From assembly GCA_046728115.1 (NCBI GenBank), contig JBKPDW010000466.1, forward strand, positions 1 to 9,661: 9,661 nucleotides of DNA. The letters run 5' to 3'. Shown here one piece after another: positions 1-6,988 of this stretch. The notes beneath the pieces are model-generated. The model was not told where the DNA came from. It saw only the letters and a program-made list of their open reading frames with translations, and made no database searches. The stretch is from CAVSWN01 sp046728115. GTDB lineage: Bacteria > Acidobacteriota > Vicinamibacteria > Vicinamibacterales > CAVVIG01. The translations under genes were made by a program, and so were the position numbers. How positions within the stretch are numbered: position 1 is the first letter of the stretch; every line of letters starts with the position of its first letter.

Positions 1-1388
1 GTACGGAGCGTGTGCGTGCTGCTCGGGCGCGCAACGTAGCGCTCGAGCTTGACGGTCTGCGCATCGCGCCGCACGACAGTTCTCCCGATGGAGGGCGCGC
101 CGCAGCACACAAAGCCGGTGAGGTTGTCGGTGTGGCTCGGCGCCTCGAGATTACCCGTCAGCGGCCCCGTGACCAGGTTTGGTTCCCACAATCCGCCGGC
201 CCGAACCGTCAACACCGTGGCGTTTCCGAAGGTCTTGGTCGCTTCGCTTGCGTACGTGTGGATGTGGGCCTCGAGCGTCTTGGTCGCGGCTTCGAAGGCG
301 ACCGTTCGCGACGGCCCGCCGTAGCCGCCCCACCATTCCAGGTGCAGCAACTGGCTGAACTTCAGCGAAGGCGTAATCTGCCACGTCACCTTGCCCGGCG
401 TCTTGTGCCAATAGTTAGTCGGCTGTTCGGGCGGATACACGCCCGGCTCCGCGTGGGTGAACTCGTAATCCTGAAACCCGACGTAGTACCAGAGACGGTC
501 CTTGACCAGCGGACCACTGGCATGGACGGTCATGTCGCGCATTCTGCCCAGATTGAATCCCGTCTCGCCGAGCGGGCAGTTGCAGTTCACTTTCACCGGA
601 TGGCTTTGGAGGCTGTTCGGCTTCCAGTAGGCGGTCGCGTCCGCGTGAAACGTGTCCGTCCCCGACTTCGTGACGGCAGTCACGACACCGCCGCCTGCGA
701 GCGCGAACTCCGCCGACGCGCCGAGTGCGACGGTCTGGATTTCTTCCAGACTGTCGATGTCGCCGCCCTGCCAGCTGTCGCCCCGGCCAGGGTGATTGGC
801 CATGACGCCGTCGTAAATGTACGTCGTCTCCGTAATCGGGGAGCCCATCAGCTGGACGCGTTCGCTGTAACGGCCCGGCGTCACCGCGACCACGCCGGGC
901 AGGACCTGCAGAAAATCGGTCGTCACGCCGCGAATCGTCGGCACGTTCTCGATCACCTCCTGGGTGGTCGTAGCTGTGACGCCGACATTACGCGTATCGA
1001 CCATCGGACTCTGACCGCTCACCGTGATCGTTTCCGCGACCGCCGCGACCTTCAAAGACGGATTGCGTTCGACGGTGCCGCCGGTGATCACGCGGAGGTC
1101 CCGTTCCTCGTACGTCGCGAACCCTGTGAGCGTCACCGTGAAACTGTAGATCCCGGGGGCCAGGCCCGCGAATCGAAAGCGGCCCTGTTCGTCGGTGACG
1201 GCCGTGGTTGGGCCGCCGGGTAACGCCGTCGAGCTAATCGTGACCGTGACGCCGGGCAAGACTGACTTGGACTCGTCGGTGACGGTACCGATGATGTTCC
1301 CGGTGAGAATTTGCGCGTCTGCCGAAAGCACCGGCAGCAGCCACGCAAGCACAGCGAAGAGGGCGGGACGCGAGGAGCGACGGCCCAT
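1..1388 (-). CDS. TonB-dependent receptor with N-terminal carboxypeptidase-regulatory-like domain (3' end cut by window edge)
   Basis: The 462 residues in the window look like the N-terminal part of an outer-membrane receptor of the large acidobacterial (Oar-like) TonB-dependent class, which imports or binds bulky ligands using energy from TonB. Residues 1-25 form a signal peptide ending A-D-A before Gln26. Residues 27-112 are an Ig-like carboxypeptidase-regulatory fold, with G-x-V-T-D near 34-38 and DEQGRFRFAGLAPGIY near 66-81. The plug domain follows from about 119, with V-P-T-I-R-G at 149-154, Y-I-Y-D-G-V at 190-195, and V-T-K-S-G-T-D at 239-245. Barrel strands begin around 285. Two cysteine pairs (C269/C271 and C428/C429) are unusual for a barrel. 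The ATG at 1386-1388 has AAAGGAG seven bases upstream. It is the last gene of the left operon, 40 bp after the ankyrin gene. The ligand is unknown; the family call is firm. Confidence 0.93.
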   Translation of the reverse strand, partial: MGRRSSRPALFAVLAWLLPVLSADAQILTGNIIGTVTDESKSVLPGVTVTISSTALPGGPTTAVTDEQGRFRFAGLAPGIYSFTVTLTGFATYEERDLRVITGGTVERNPSLKVAAVAETITVSGQSPMVDTRNVGVTATTTQEVIENVPTIRGVTTDFLQVLPGVVAVTPGRYSERVQLMGSPITETTYIYDGVMANHPGRGDSWQGGDIDSLEEIQTVALGASAEFALAGGGVVTAVTKSGTDTFHADATAYWKPNSLQSHPVKVNCNCPLGETGFNLGRMRDMTVHASGPLVKDRLWYYVGFQDYEFTHAEPGVYPPEQPTNYWHKTPGKVTWQITPSLKFSQLLHLEWWGGYGGPSRTVAFEAATKTLEAHIHTYASEATKTFGNATVLTVRAGGLWEPNLVTGPLTGNLEAPSHTDNLTGFVCCGAPSIGRTVVRRDAQTVKLERYVARPSSTHTLR

Positions 1389-1395
1389 ACGAGTG

Positions 1396-1402
1396 CTCCT
1401 TT
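1396..1402 (-). promoter_or_regulatory. Shine-Dalgarno site of the TonB-dependent receptor
   Basis: On the minus strand the site reads AAAGGAG, seven bases before the ATG at 1386-1388. It supports that start codon and the signal peptide that follows it. Confidence 0.8.
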
Positions 1403-1428
1403 CCGTGTGCGCGCAGGAATCCCGACAG

Positions 1429-3078
1429 CTACCGTTCGATCTTGCCCGGCGCCTTCACCGGCGCGCCCTCCTGCTGCGGCTGCGCATCGATCGGCCGTCG
1501 CGTGCCCGGCGCTTTCGCGCCGAGCTTCTTGAGCATCGCTTCGGCCTCGGGATAGTGCTCGTACAAGTTGGGGTAGTACACGCCTCCAGCAATCGTCAAC
1601 GGCGTCCAGCCCATCTTGTTCGTCATGTCGAGATTCGCGCCCTGTTCGAACAGATACTCGATCAGCTGGGGCGAACCCCGGTGTGCGGCCCCGTGGACCG
1701 TGGTCTCGCCATTGAGATCGATCGTCTTGACGTCGCCACCGAGCGAGACGAGATACTTCACGGCGGCCAGCGCTTCCTCGTTGGAGCCCGGCGACTCGCC
1801 GATCCGCCAGATGCCGACACCGGCGGCCGCCATGAGCGGCGTCGTCTTCTCGTCGTTCGGCTTCATCGGATCGGCTCCGCGGCTGACGAGCAGACGCATC
1901 GCCTCGAGATCCACCCCTTTCGCCGCAAAGAAAAACGGCGTCGCGCCGATCTTCTTTCCGACCGAGCGAATCCCGTCTCGAGGCGCGCTCGTCGTGAGGG
2001 CGTTGACGTCCGCTCCATGGTCGATGAGCGCCGTCATCAGATCGAGGTCCGAGATCGTTCCATGCGGCACGGGGAACGGGTACGGACGAAAGAGGCTCGG
2101 CCGGCGGGTCAGCACCAGCTGATGCAGCGCGGTCCATCCCTGTGCGGCCGCGTTGGGATTCGCGCCTTTGTCGAGCAGCTGCTTCGCGAGATCGTAGTGG
2201 CCATTGACGATCGCCACATTCAGCGCCGACGTTCCATCGCTCAGCGTCTCGTTGACGTCCACGCCGCTTTCGAGGAGCGCCATCGCGGCGCCGGCGTGCC
2301 CGGCCCGGACGGCGAAGAGGAACGCGCTCAGCCCGGGCCCGCGCGGGGCCGCCATCGCGGGGCGCTCACCGTGGGCGTCCGCGTCCTCGGGCGCGTTTGC
2401 CTCGGCGGGTCTGGATGGAGGCGCCGGCGCCTTGCGCTCGCCCGGCGCGCCGAAACCCGTGCTGTCGTAGGCCTTGGGCGCCGTGCCGCCGAGCCGACCT
2501 GTCGCGGGCGGAGACGGCTTCGACCGCGCGCGCGTGTCGGCGCCCGCGCGAATCAGCAGCTGCACCACCTGGGTGTGCCCCTGTGCAGCAGCCCACATCA
2601 AAGCGGTTTGATCGCGCACGTTCTCTTTGGCCTGCACGTTCGCGCCGTGTTGGATGAGGACGTTCACGGCGTCGAGGCGGCCGGTGCGCGCCGCCGTCAT
2701 CAAGGCCGTTTCACCTTCGGGCAACGCAGTGTTCGGATCGGCGCCCGCTGTCAGCAGCAGCTCGATGATTGCGGCGTTGCCCTTCAAGGCCGCGAGCGAC
2801 AGCGCGGACACGCCATGGCGATTGGTGGCCTTCACGTCCGCTCCGGCGCGGAGCAGCAGGTCGACCATCTTGACGTCCTCGCGGTTCGCGGCCCAGTGAA
2901 GCGCAGTCGATCCGTCGACCGCGCGGAGATTGACGTCTGCCTGTTGCCACAGCATCGCCTGCACGCTCGCCGTGTCGCCCGTCTTCGCCGCCTCGATGAG
3001 CGAGGTGGCGTCGGTCGCCGCCATCGAAGCCGCGGCGAACAGACCGATGAGCCAACGTCCGCCGCATGACACACGCAT
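1429..3078 (-). CDS. Exported ankyrin-repeat protein
   Basis: A 549-residue protein with a short signal peptide (hydrophobic core about 9-21) and two blocks of ankyrin repeats. Block one covers about residues 24-184, with repeats marked by G-S-T-A-L-H-W-A-A at 56-64, G-V-S-A-L-S-L-A-A at 89-97, G-E-T-A-L-M-T-A-A at 122-130 and D-Q-T-A-L-M-W-A-A at 156-164. A linker rich in Pro, Ala and Gly follows (about 185-248). Block two (about 249-525) has repeats near 281, 314, 378, 411, 456 and 489. A charged, Pro-rich tail ends the protein. Ankyrin repeats bind proteins; no enzyme domain is visible. The partner is probably a neighbouring operon product in the periplasm, which is inference. The ATG at 3078 is chosen because AAGGGAG lies eight bases upstream and the signal peptide then begins at once. 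A second ATG at 3102, overlapping the upstream TGA, would add M-R-A-K-G-E-T-T and has no clear ribosome site. Confidence 0.9.
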   Translation of the reverse strand: MRVSCGGRWLIGLFAAASMAATDATSLIEAAKTGDTASVQAMLWQQADVNLRAVDGSTALHWAANREDVKMVDLLLRAGADVKATNRHGVSALSLAALKGNAAIIELLLTAGADPNTALPEGETALMTAARTGRLDAVNVLIQHGANVQAKENVRDQTALMWAAAQGHTQVVQLLIRAGADTRARSKPSPPATGRLGGTAPKAYDSTGFGAPGERKAPAPPSRPAEANAPEDADAHGERPAMAAPRGPGLSAFLFAVRAGHAGAAMALLESGVDVNETLSDGTSALNVAIVNGHYDLAKQLLDKGANPNAAAQGWTALHQLVLTRRPSLFRPYPFPVPHGTISDLDLMTALIDHGADVNALTTSAPRDGIRSVGKKIGATPFFFAAKGVDLEAMRLLVSRGADPMKPNDEKTTPLMAAAGVGIWRIGESPGSNEEALAAVKYLVSLGGDVKTIDLNGETTVHGAAHRGSPQLIEYLFEQGANLDMTNKMGWTPLTIAGGVYYPNLYEHYPEAEAMLKKLGAKAPGTRRPIDAQPQQEGAPVKAPGKIER

Positions 3079-3086
3079 CGTCGTTT

Positions 3087-3093
3087 CTCCCTT
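3087..3093 (-). promoter_or_regulatory. Shine-Dalgarno site deciding the start of the ankyrin gene
   Basis: The minus strand reads AAGGGAG eight bases before the ATG at 3076-3078. This favours that start over the ATG at 3100-3102, which overlaps the DUF1552 stop codon as TGATG. Confidence 0.7.
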
Positions 3094-3101
3094 CGCCCGC
3101 A

Positions 3102-4454
3102 TCAGAGATCGGACAACGTATCCAGGTTGATGCGGCCCGAGCTGTCGCCGTAGTGGTCGACCGGGCAGCCGGCTTTCTCGAGCAGGCTGAGCCAGAGGTT
3201 GTTCTGCGGTGTGTACGCCGGGTAGCCGAGGTGACGGCCGCCCTTGATCCGGCCGTTGCCACCACCGACGATCAGCGTCGGCAGATCCACGTGCGAATGC
3301 TGATCGCTGTCGCTCAGACCGCTGCCGTACACGATGATCGAGTGATCGAGCACGTTGCCGTCGCCGTCCGGCGTGGCCTGCAGCTTCTCGAGGAAACGCG
3401 TGAACAGCTTCACGTGATAGAGGTTGATCTTCGACAGAGCCGCCAGCTTTTTCGGGTCGAGCCCGTGATGCGAGACCGGGTGATGCGGCTCGTTCGTCCC
3501 GCTCGCGGGGTACACGGTGTTCGACTGCTCGCGTCCAATCATGAACGTGAACACGCGCGTGATGTCGGCCTGCAACGCGAGCGCCTGCAGGTCGAACATC
3601 AGCCTGGCATGTTCGTCCACCGTCTCCGGAATGCCGATCGGACGCTCCGGCTGCGGCACCTCTGAGGCGCCGAACCGTTCTTCCGCGCGCTGAATGCGCC
3701 GCTCGATTTCCCGCACAGCGTCGAGATACTGACCGACTTTCGCGCGATCGGTCGCGCCGAGCGCCGATTGCAGGCGTCCGATTTCCTCGTTGACCGAGTC
3801 CAGAATGCTGCGGTTCTCGCGCAAGTGCGCCGCCAGCCCCCCGCTCGGGGCGTCGGAGAACATCCGCTCGAAGACGACGCGCGGATTCGCCTCGCCGGGC
3901 AGCGGCGTCTTGTCGGTCCGCCACGAGACGGCGTTGGAGTACGCGCAGCTGTAGCCGTTGTCGCAATTCCCGATCATGAACGTGTCTTCGAGGCTCAGCT
4001 CGAGCGACGGCAGAAGGGTGTCGCGGCCGAGCGTCTGGGCCGCGATCTGATCCACCGTCGTCGCGGCCTGGACGTCGGCACCCTCGGTTCGCTTCGGGTG
4101 CACACCGCTCAGCCAGACGGCACTCGCTCGCGCGTGATCCCCGCTGCCGTCTCCCATCGCCTCCGCCTGACGATGGGCGAGCCCGCTGACGACGAGCATC
4201 TGGTTGCGGAAGGGGGCGAGAGGCGCGAGGCTCGGCGTGAGCGCGTAGTTCGAGCCGGTCGCGCGCGGCGTCCAGTCCGCGACCGTCACGCCGTTCGGGA
4301 AATAAATCCACCCCAGGCGGAGCGGCGGCTTGGCGGGCGTCTGCGCCATCGCCGTCAGCGCGGGGACCATGGCGTCGAGAAACGGGAGCGCCAGCGTGGC
4401 GCCGGCCCCGCGCAGGAACGTGCGGCGGGGCAGCGAAAGCTTTCGAATGATCAT
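3102..4454 (-). CDS. DUF1552 family protein, Tat-exported
   Basis: A 450-residue protein of the DUF1552 family, which commonly sits next to DUF1592-type cytochrome genes in Acidobacteria, Planctomycetes and Myxococcota. The family's biochemical role is not established; it resembles DUF1501, which belongs to the alkaline-phosphatase-like group. The N-terminus carries a twin-arginine signal, R-R-T-F-L-R-G at 10-16, followed by a hydrophobic stretch to about 38, so the folded protein is likely exported. Typical family signatures include W-I-Y-F-P-N-G-V near 49-56, G-S-G-L-S-D-S-D-Q-H-S-H-V-D-L-P near 375-390 and a G-G-G-N-G-R-I-K-G-G-R-H-L glycine-rich stretch just after it. A histidine-rich H-H-P-V-S-H-H-G lies near 325. 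The ATG overlaps the upstream stop as ATGA, and GGAG lies nine bases before it, which suggests translational coupling. Length is normal for the family. Confidence 0.93.
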   Translation of the reverse strand: MIIRKLSLPRRTFLRGAGATLALPFLDAMVPALTAMAQTPAKPPLRLGWIYFPNGVTVADWTPRATGSNYALTPSLAPLAPFRNQMLVVSGLAHRQAEAMGDGSGDHARASAVWLSGVHPKRTEGADVQAATTVDQIAAQTLGRDTLLPSLELSLEDTFMIGNCDNGYSCAYSNAVSWRTDKTPLPGEANPRVVFERMFSDAPSGGLAAHLRENRSILDSVNEEIGRLQSALGATDRAKVGQYLDAVREIERRIQRAEERFGASEVPQPERPIGIPETVDEHARLMFDLQALALQADITRVFTFMIGREQSNTVYPASGTNEPHHPVSHHGLDPKKLAALSKINLYHVKLFTRFLEKLQATPDGDGNVLDHSIIVYGSGLSDSDQHSHVDLPTLIVGGGNGRIKGGRHLGYPAYTPQNNLWLSLLEKAGCPVDHYGDSSGRINLDTLSDL

Positions 4455-6850
4455 GGGGCGGATCTCCGGGGTTGCGGCGGCTCCGATCGCCGCATCTGGA
4501 ACGGCGTGCTCCTGGCGATGGCCACGATGAGCGACGACAGCCGGTCGTTGTCGCGGGACGCGTCGGCGGCGATCCGGCGGACCGCCGGCGCGTCGTAGTA
4601 CTCGAGACCGCGTCCAAGCGCGTAAATCAACAGCTTTTCGGTGAGCGTCGTCATGAACAGATCGCGCCGGCCCGCGAGCGCGCGACGAAGGCCGATCGCG
4701 CCGTCGAACTTCGTGGTGCCGTCGGGCAAGGCCGCGGACGCGTCGATCGGCAGGTTGGACTCCCCACGATCGCGCCACCGACCAACGGCGTCGAAATTTT
4801 CGAGCGAGAGGCCGAGGGGATCCATCGCATTGTGACAGACGGCGCACGTGGGATTCGCTCGATGCTGGGCCATCCGCTCCCGCATCGACAGCACCCGGCC
4901 TGCGTCGTTCTTCTCTTTGAGGTCGGGAATGTTGGGCGGCGGCGGCGGTGGCGGCGTCCCGAGGAGGTTATCGAGAATCCATTTGCCGCGCAGCACCGGC
5001 GACGTTCGAGTGCCGTACGAAGTGATCGTGAGGATGCTGCCCTGTCCGAGCAGCCCCCCGCGCGGACTGCTGTCGTCGAACGTCACGCGCCGGAAGTCGC
5101 TGCCGTAGATGTTGGGAAGGCCGTAATGGCGCGCCAGCCGCTCGTTGACGAACGTGTAGTTCGCCGTCAGCAGATCCAGCGCGCTGCGGCCCTCGCGCAG
5201 CACGCTCGCCACGAACAGCTCGGTCTCCTTGCGCATCGCCTGGCGCAGGTTGTCGTCGAAATCCGGAAAGGCGTCCTGCTGCGGCGTTGCGCGTTCCAGC
5301 TTGCGCAGACCGAGCCACTGCGTGGCGAAGTTGTCGACCAGAGCCGCAGCGCGCGGGTCGGCCAGCATCCGCCGTACCTCGCGCTCCAGCGAAGCCGGTC
5401 GCGCGAGCTCTCCGCGCTCGGCGACGTCGAGCAGCTCCGCGTCCGGAATGCTGCTCCAGAGAAAGAACGACAGGCGCGAGGCCAGCTCGACATCGCTCAC
5501 ACGATACGGAGTGTCCGGCGCGGCGCCCGCGGGATCGCGCTCGATGCGGAACAGGAACTCCGGGCTCACCAGCAATCGTCGCAGCGCGGCTTCGATGCCC
5601 GCTTCGAAGCCGGCGTTTCGACTCTGTTCGAAGAACGTCCGCAATGCCTGGAGCTCGGTCGTCGCGACCGGCCGCCGGTACGCACGACGCGCAAGATGCG
5701 CGAGGATCCTGTCGGCGCACGCCGCTTCGTCGGGCGCATGTTCCGGCCGGCACACGAAGATGGAGCGGCGGCTCGGCGTGTCGCCGGGTTTCGCGGTCGA
5801 CAGGTCCAGCGGCCCGCTGATCGTGAGCTGGTTCAGCACCGGCTGCGTGAGCTGGTTGTTGTACGGCCGCAGGAACGGCAGGCGCGCGCCGTCCGGCTCG
5901 ATCGAGCTCTTTTTGACGAAAGCGATTCCGACCTCGTGCGCCCCGGCCGTCGCGGTCAGTCGCAAGGTCGGTGTCTCGCTCATCAGCTCGCCGTCCACGT
6001 TGGGGACGACCGCGCCGGGTTCGAGCGTCACGAGAGCCTTCTGCTCGCCGTCGAGACTCACCTCCAGCTGATGTGTCTCCGTGCGCGGCCCCTGCAGCCG
6101 GACGTCGATCGCATATTCGGCGTCCAGGGGGAACGTGTAGCGGACGACCGTTCCGCCGCGCGTCCCGAATGGAAGGCCGTCGATGTGATCGTCCTGCTGG
6201 AAGTCGCCTCTAAGGCGAAACGTCTCGACCGTCGTATTCGCAGAGCCGCCAACTGCGAGCCGCGCAATCTTCCAGCTCGCCGCCATGTACCGCTCGAGCA
6301 ACGTGGGCGAGACGCTCAGGACGCCGGCTACGTTGTCGAAGCCGAAGCTTTGGTCGTCAGCGGGCAGCAGGTCGGCCACGCGAACGTCCAGTCCGAGCAG
6401 ATCGCGGATCGCGTGGTGATACTCGGTTCGATTCAGGCGATGGAGCGCCTCGGTTCGGCCCGGATTGGGGTGAGCGGCGGCCGCCCGATCGAGCTCCGAT
6501 TCCAGCCACGACGCGAATCCGTCGTACGACGCTTTGTCAGGTCGCGGCGATCCGGGCGGAGGCATCAGGCCGGCCCGGAGCTTCCGGACGACTTTTTCCC
6601 AGACGGGAGCGTCGCCGGCCACAGCGTCCAGATTCAAACCGCTCAGTCGAAGCTCGCCGCGATGCAGCCTGTCGTTATGGCACGTGACGCAATACCGGTC
6701 GACGAGCGCTCGTTGCGGCGACGACACTCCCGGGGTGCCGGCGGGTAGGGAAGGTGAAGGAACCTGACGGGCCGAACCGGAGGCGCCAAGGGCGATCGCG
6801 ATCCAGGCGATGGCTCCGGCCAGCACCCATGTGTTACTGGAGCTCGTCAT
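4451..6850 (-). CDS. Periplasmic diheme protein with DUF1587/DUF1595/DUF1592/DUF1588/DUF1585 modules
   Basis: A 799-residue planctomycete-type cytochrome protein. Residues 1-29 form a signal peptide. A first heme-binding C-V-T-C-H is at 54-58 in a small cytochrome c-like domain. DUF1587 follows, with L-N-R-T-E-Y-H near 140 and A-D-D-Q-S-F-G-F-D-N-V near 165. A beta-rich, ligand-binding-like region spans about 200-360. DUF1595 (R-R-A-Y-R-R-P-V) starts near 390, then DUF1592 (S-R-L-S-F-F-L-W-S-S-I-P-D) near 460, and DUF1588 with a seven-proline run and a second heme motif C-A-V-C-H at 669-673. DUF1585 forms the C-terminus (L-L-I-Y-A-L-G-R-G-L-E-Y-Y-D near 740). Two c-type hemes imply periplasmic electron transfer; the substrate is unknown. 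It is probably the first gene of the operon and overlaps the DUF1552 start by ATGA. The start is chosen at ATG 6850 because the signal peptide begins there. TTG at 6925 or ATG at 6922 would add a poor leader. No clear Shine-Dalgarno site precedes it. Confidence 0.92.
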   Translation of the reverse strand: MTSSSNTWVLAGAIAWIAIALGASGSARQVPSPSLPAGTPGVSSPQRALVDRYCVTCHNDRLHRGELRLSGLNLDAVAGDAPVWEKVVRKLRAGLMPPPGSPRPDKASYDGFASWLESELDRAAAAHPNPGRTEALHRLNRTEYHHAIRDLLGLDVRVADLLPADDQSFGFDNVAGVLSVSPTLLERYMAASWKIARLAVGGSANTTVETFRLRGDFQQDDHIDGLPFGTRGGTVVRYTFPLDAEYAIDVRLQGPRTETHQLEVSLDGEQKALVTLEPGAVVPNVDGELMSETPTLRLTATAGAHEVGIAFVKKSSIEPDGARLPFLRPYNNQLTQPVLNQLTISGPLDLSTAKPGDTPSRRSIFVCRPEHAPDEAACADRILAHLARRAYRRPVATTELQALRTFFEQSRNAGFEAGIEAALRRLLVSPEFLFRIERDPAGAAPDTPYRVSDVELASRLSFFLWSSIPDAELLDVAERGELARPASLEREVRRMLADPRAAALVDNFATQWLGLRKLERATPQQDAFPDFDDNLRQAMRKETELFVASVLREGRSALDLLTANYTFVNERLARHYGLPNIYGSDFRRVTFDDSSPRGGLLGQGSILTITSYGTRTSPVLRGKWILDNLLGTPPPPPPPNIPDLKEKNDAGRVLSMRERMAQHRANPTCAVCHNAMDPLGLSLENFDAVGRWRDRGESNLPIDASAALPDGTTKFDGAIGLRRALAGRRDLFMTTLTEKLLIYALGRGLEYYDAPAVRRIAADASRDNDRLSSLIVAIARSTPFQMRRSEPPQPRRSAP

Positions 6851-6988
6851 GGCGTGATTCGACCCAAATCCCTGAGCGTACAGCTGACCGATGATAGGGG
6901 ATCGGGGTACAGAAACCGTCATCAATAAATGTCAATTCTTCCCATGACCGCGGGGTGGTCTTCGAACTCGCGTGTTAACGTATGCCTT
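6851..6988. promoter_or_regulatory. Divergent intergenic region between the cytochrome operon and the selenoprotein gene
   Basis: These 138 bases separate two divergently read genes and should hold both promoters. On the minus strand a good -10-like box, TATCAT, lies at 6891-6896, about 40 bases before the ATG at 6850, but with no matching -35 at normal spacing. A perfect TTGACA lies at 6930-6935 on the minus strand, with only a weak -10 (TGTACC, 18-base spacing) after it. On the plus strand TAACGT at 6976-6981 is seven bases before the GTG at 6989. No operator-like palindrome stands out. Which boxes are used cannot be decided from sequence. Confidence 0.45.
6976..6981 (+). promoter_or_regulatory. 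Candidate -10 box for a leaderless transcript of the selenoprotein gene
   Basis: TAACGT fits the TAnnnT pattern and ends seven bases before GTG 6989. No Shine-Dalgarno sequence lies between them. This is the spacing expected when transcription starts at or next to the start codon. No clear -35 box was found. Confidence 0.35.

Noticed and set aside
12..1223. 403-codon plus-strand open frame at the left edge
   Set aside because: It is antisense to the TonB-dependent receptor, whose frame has a signal peptide, regulatory-like domain and plug.
1195..3069. 624-codon plus-strand open frame opposite the ankyrin gene
   Set aside because: It mirrors the ankyrin repeats on the other strand, is Arg-rich and has no domain or signal of its own.
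1429..4617. A 1062-residue fusion protein ending in ankyrin repeats
   Set aside because: The frame is merely open through the DUF1552 gene in the wrong phase. The signal peptide and ribosome site at 3078-3093 mark the true start.
3102..4847. A longer DUF1552 protein starting upstream of 4454
   Set aside because: The extension overlaps the C-terminal DUF1585 region of the previous gene out of phase. The Tat signal starts at 4454 with ATGA coupling.
4934..4954. GGC-rich run resembling a microsatellite
   Set aside because: It encodes seven prolines typical of the DUF1588 G-T-P-P-P-P motif, so it is coding sequence and not an independent repeat.
4472..6748. 758-codon open frame on the plus strand opposite the diheme gene
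   Set aside because: It is antisense to a gene with clear heme motifs and domains. The product is Arg/His-rich without any recognisable domain, as expected for the reverse frame of a GC-rich gene.
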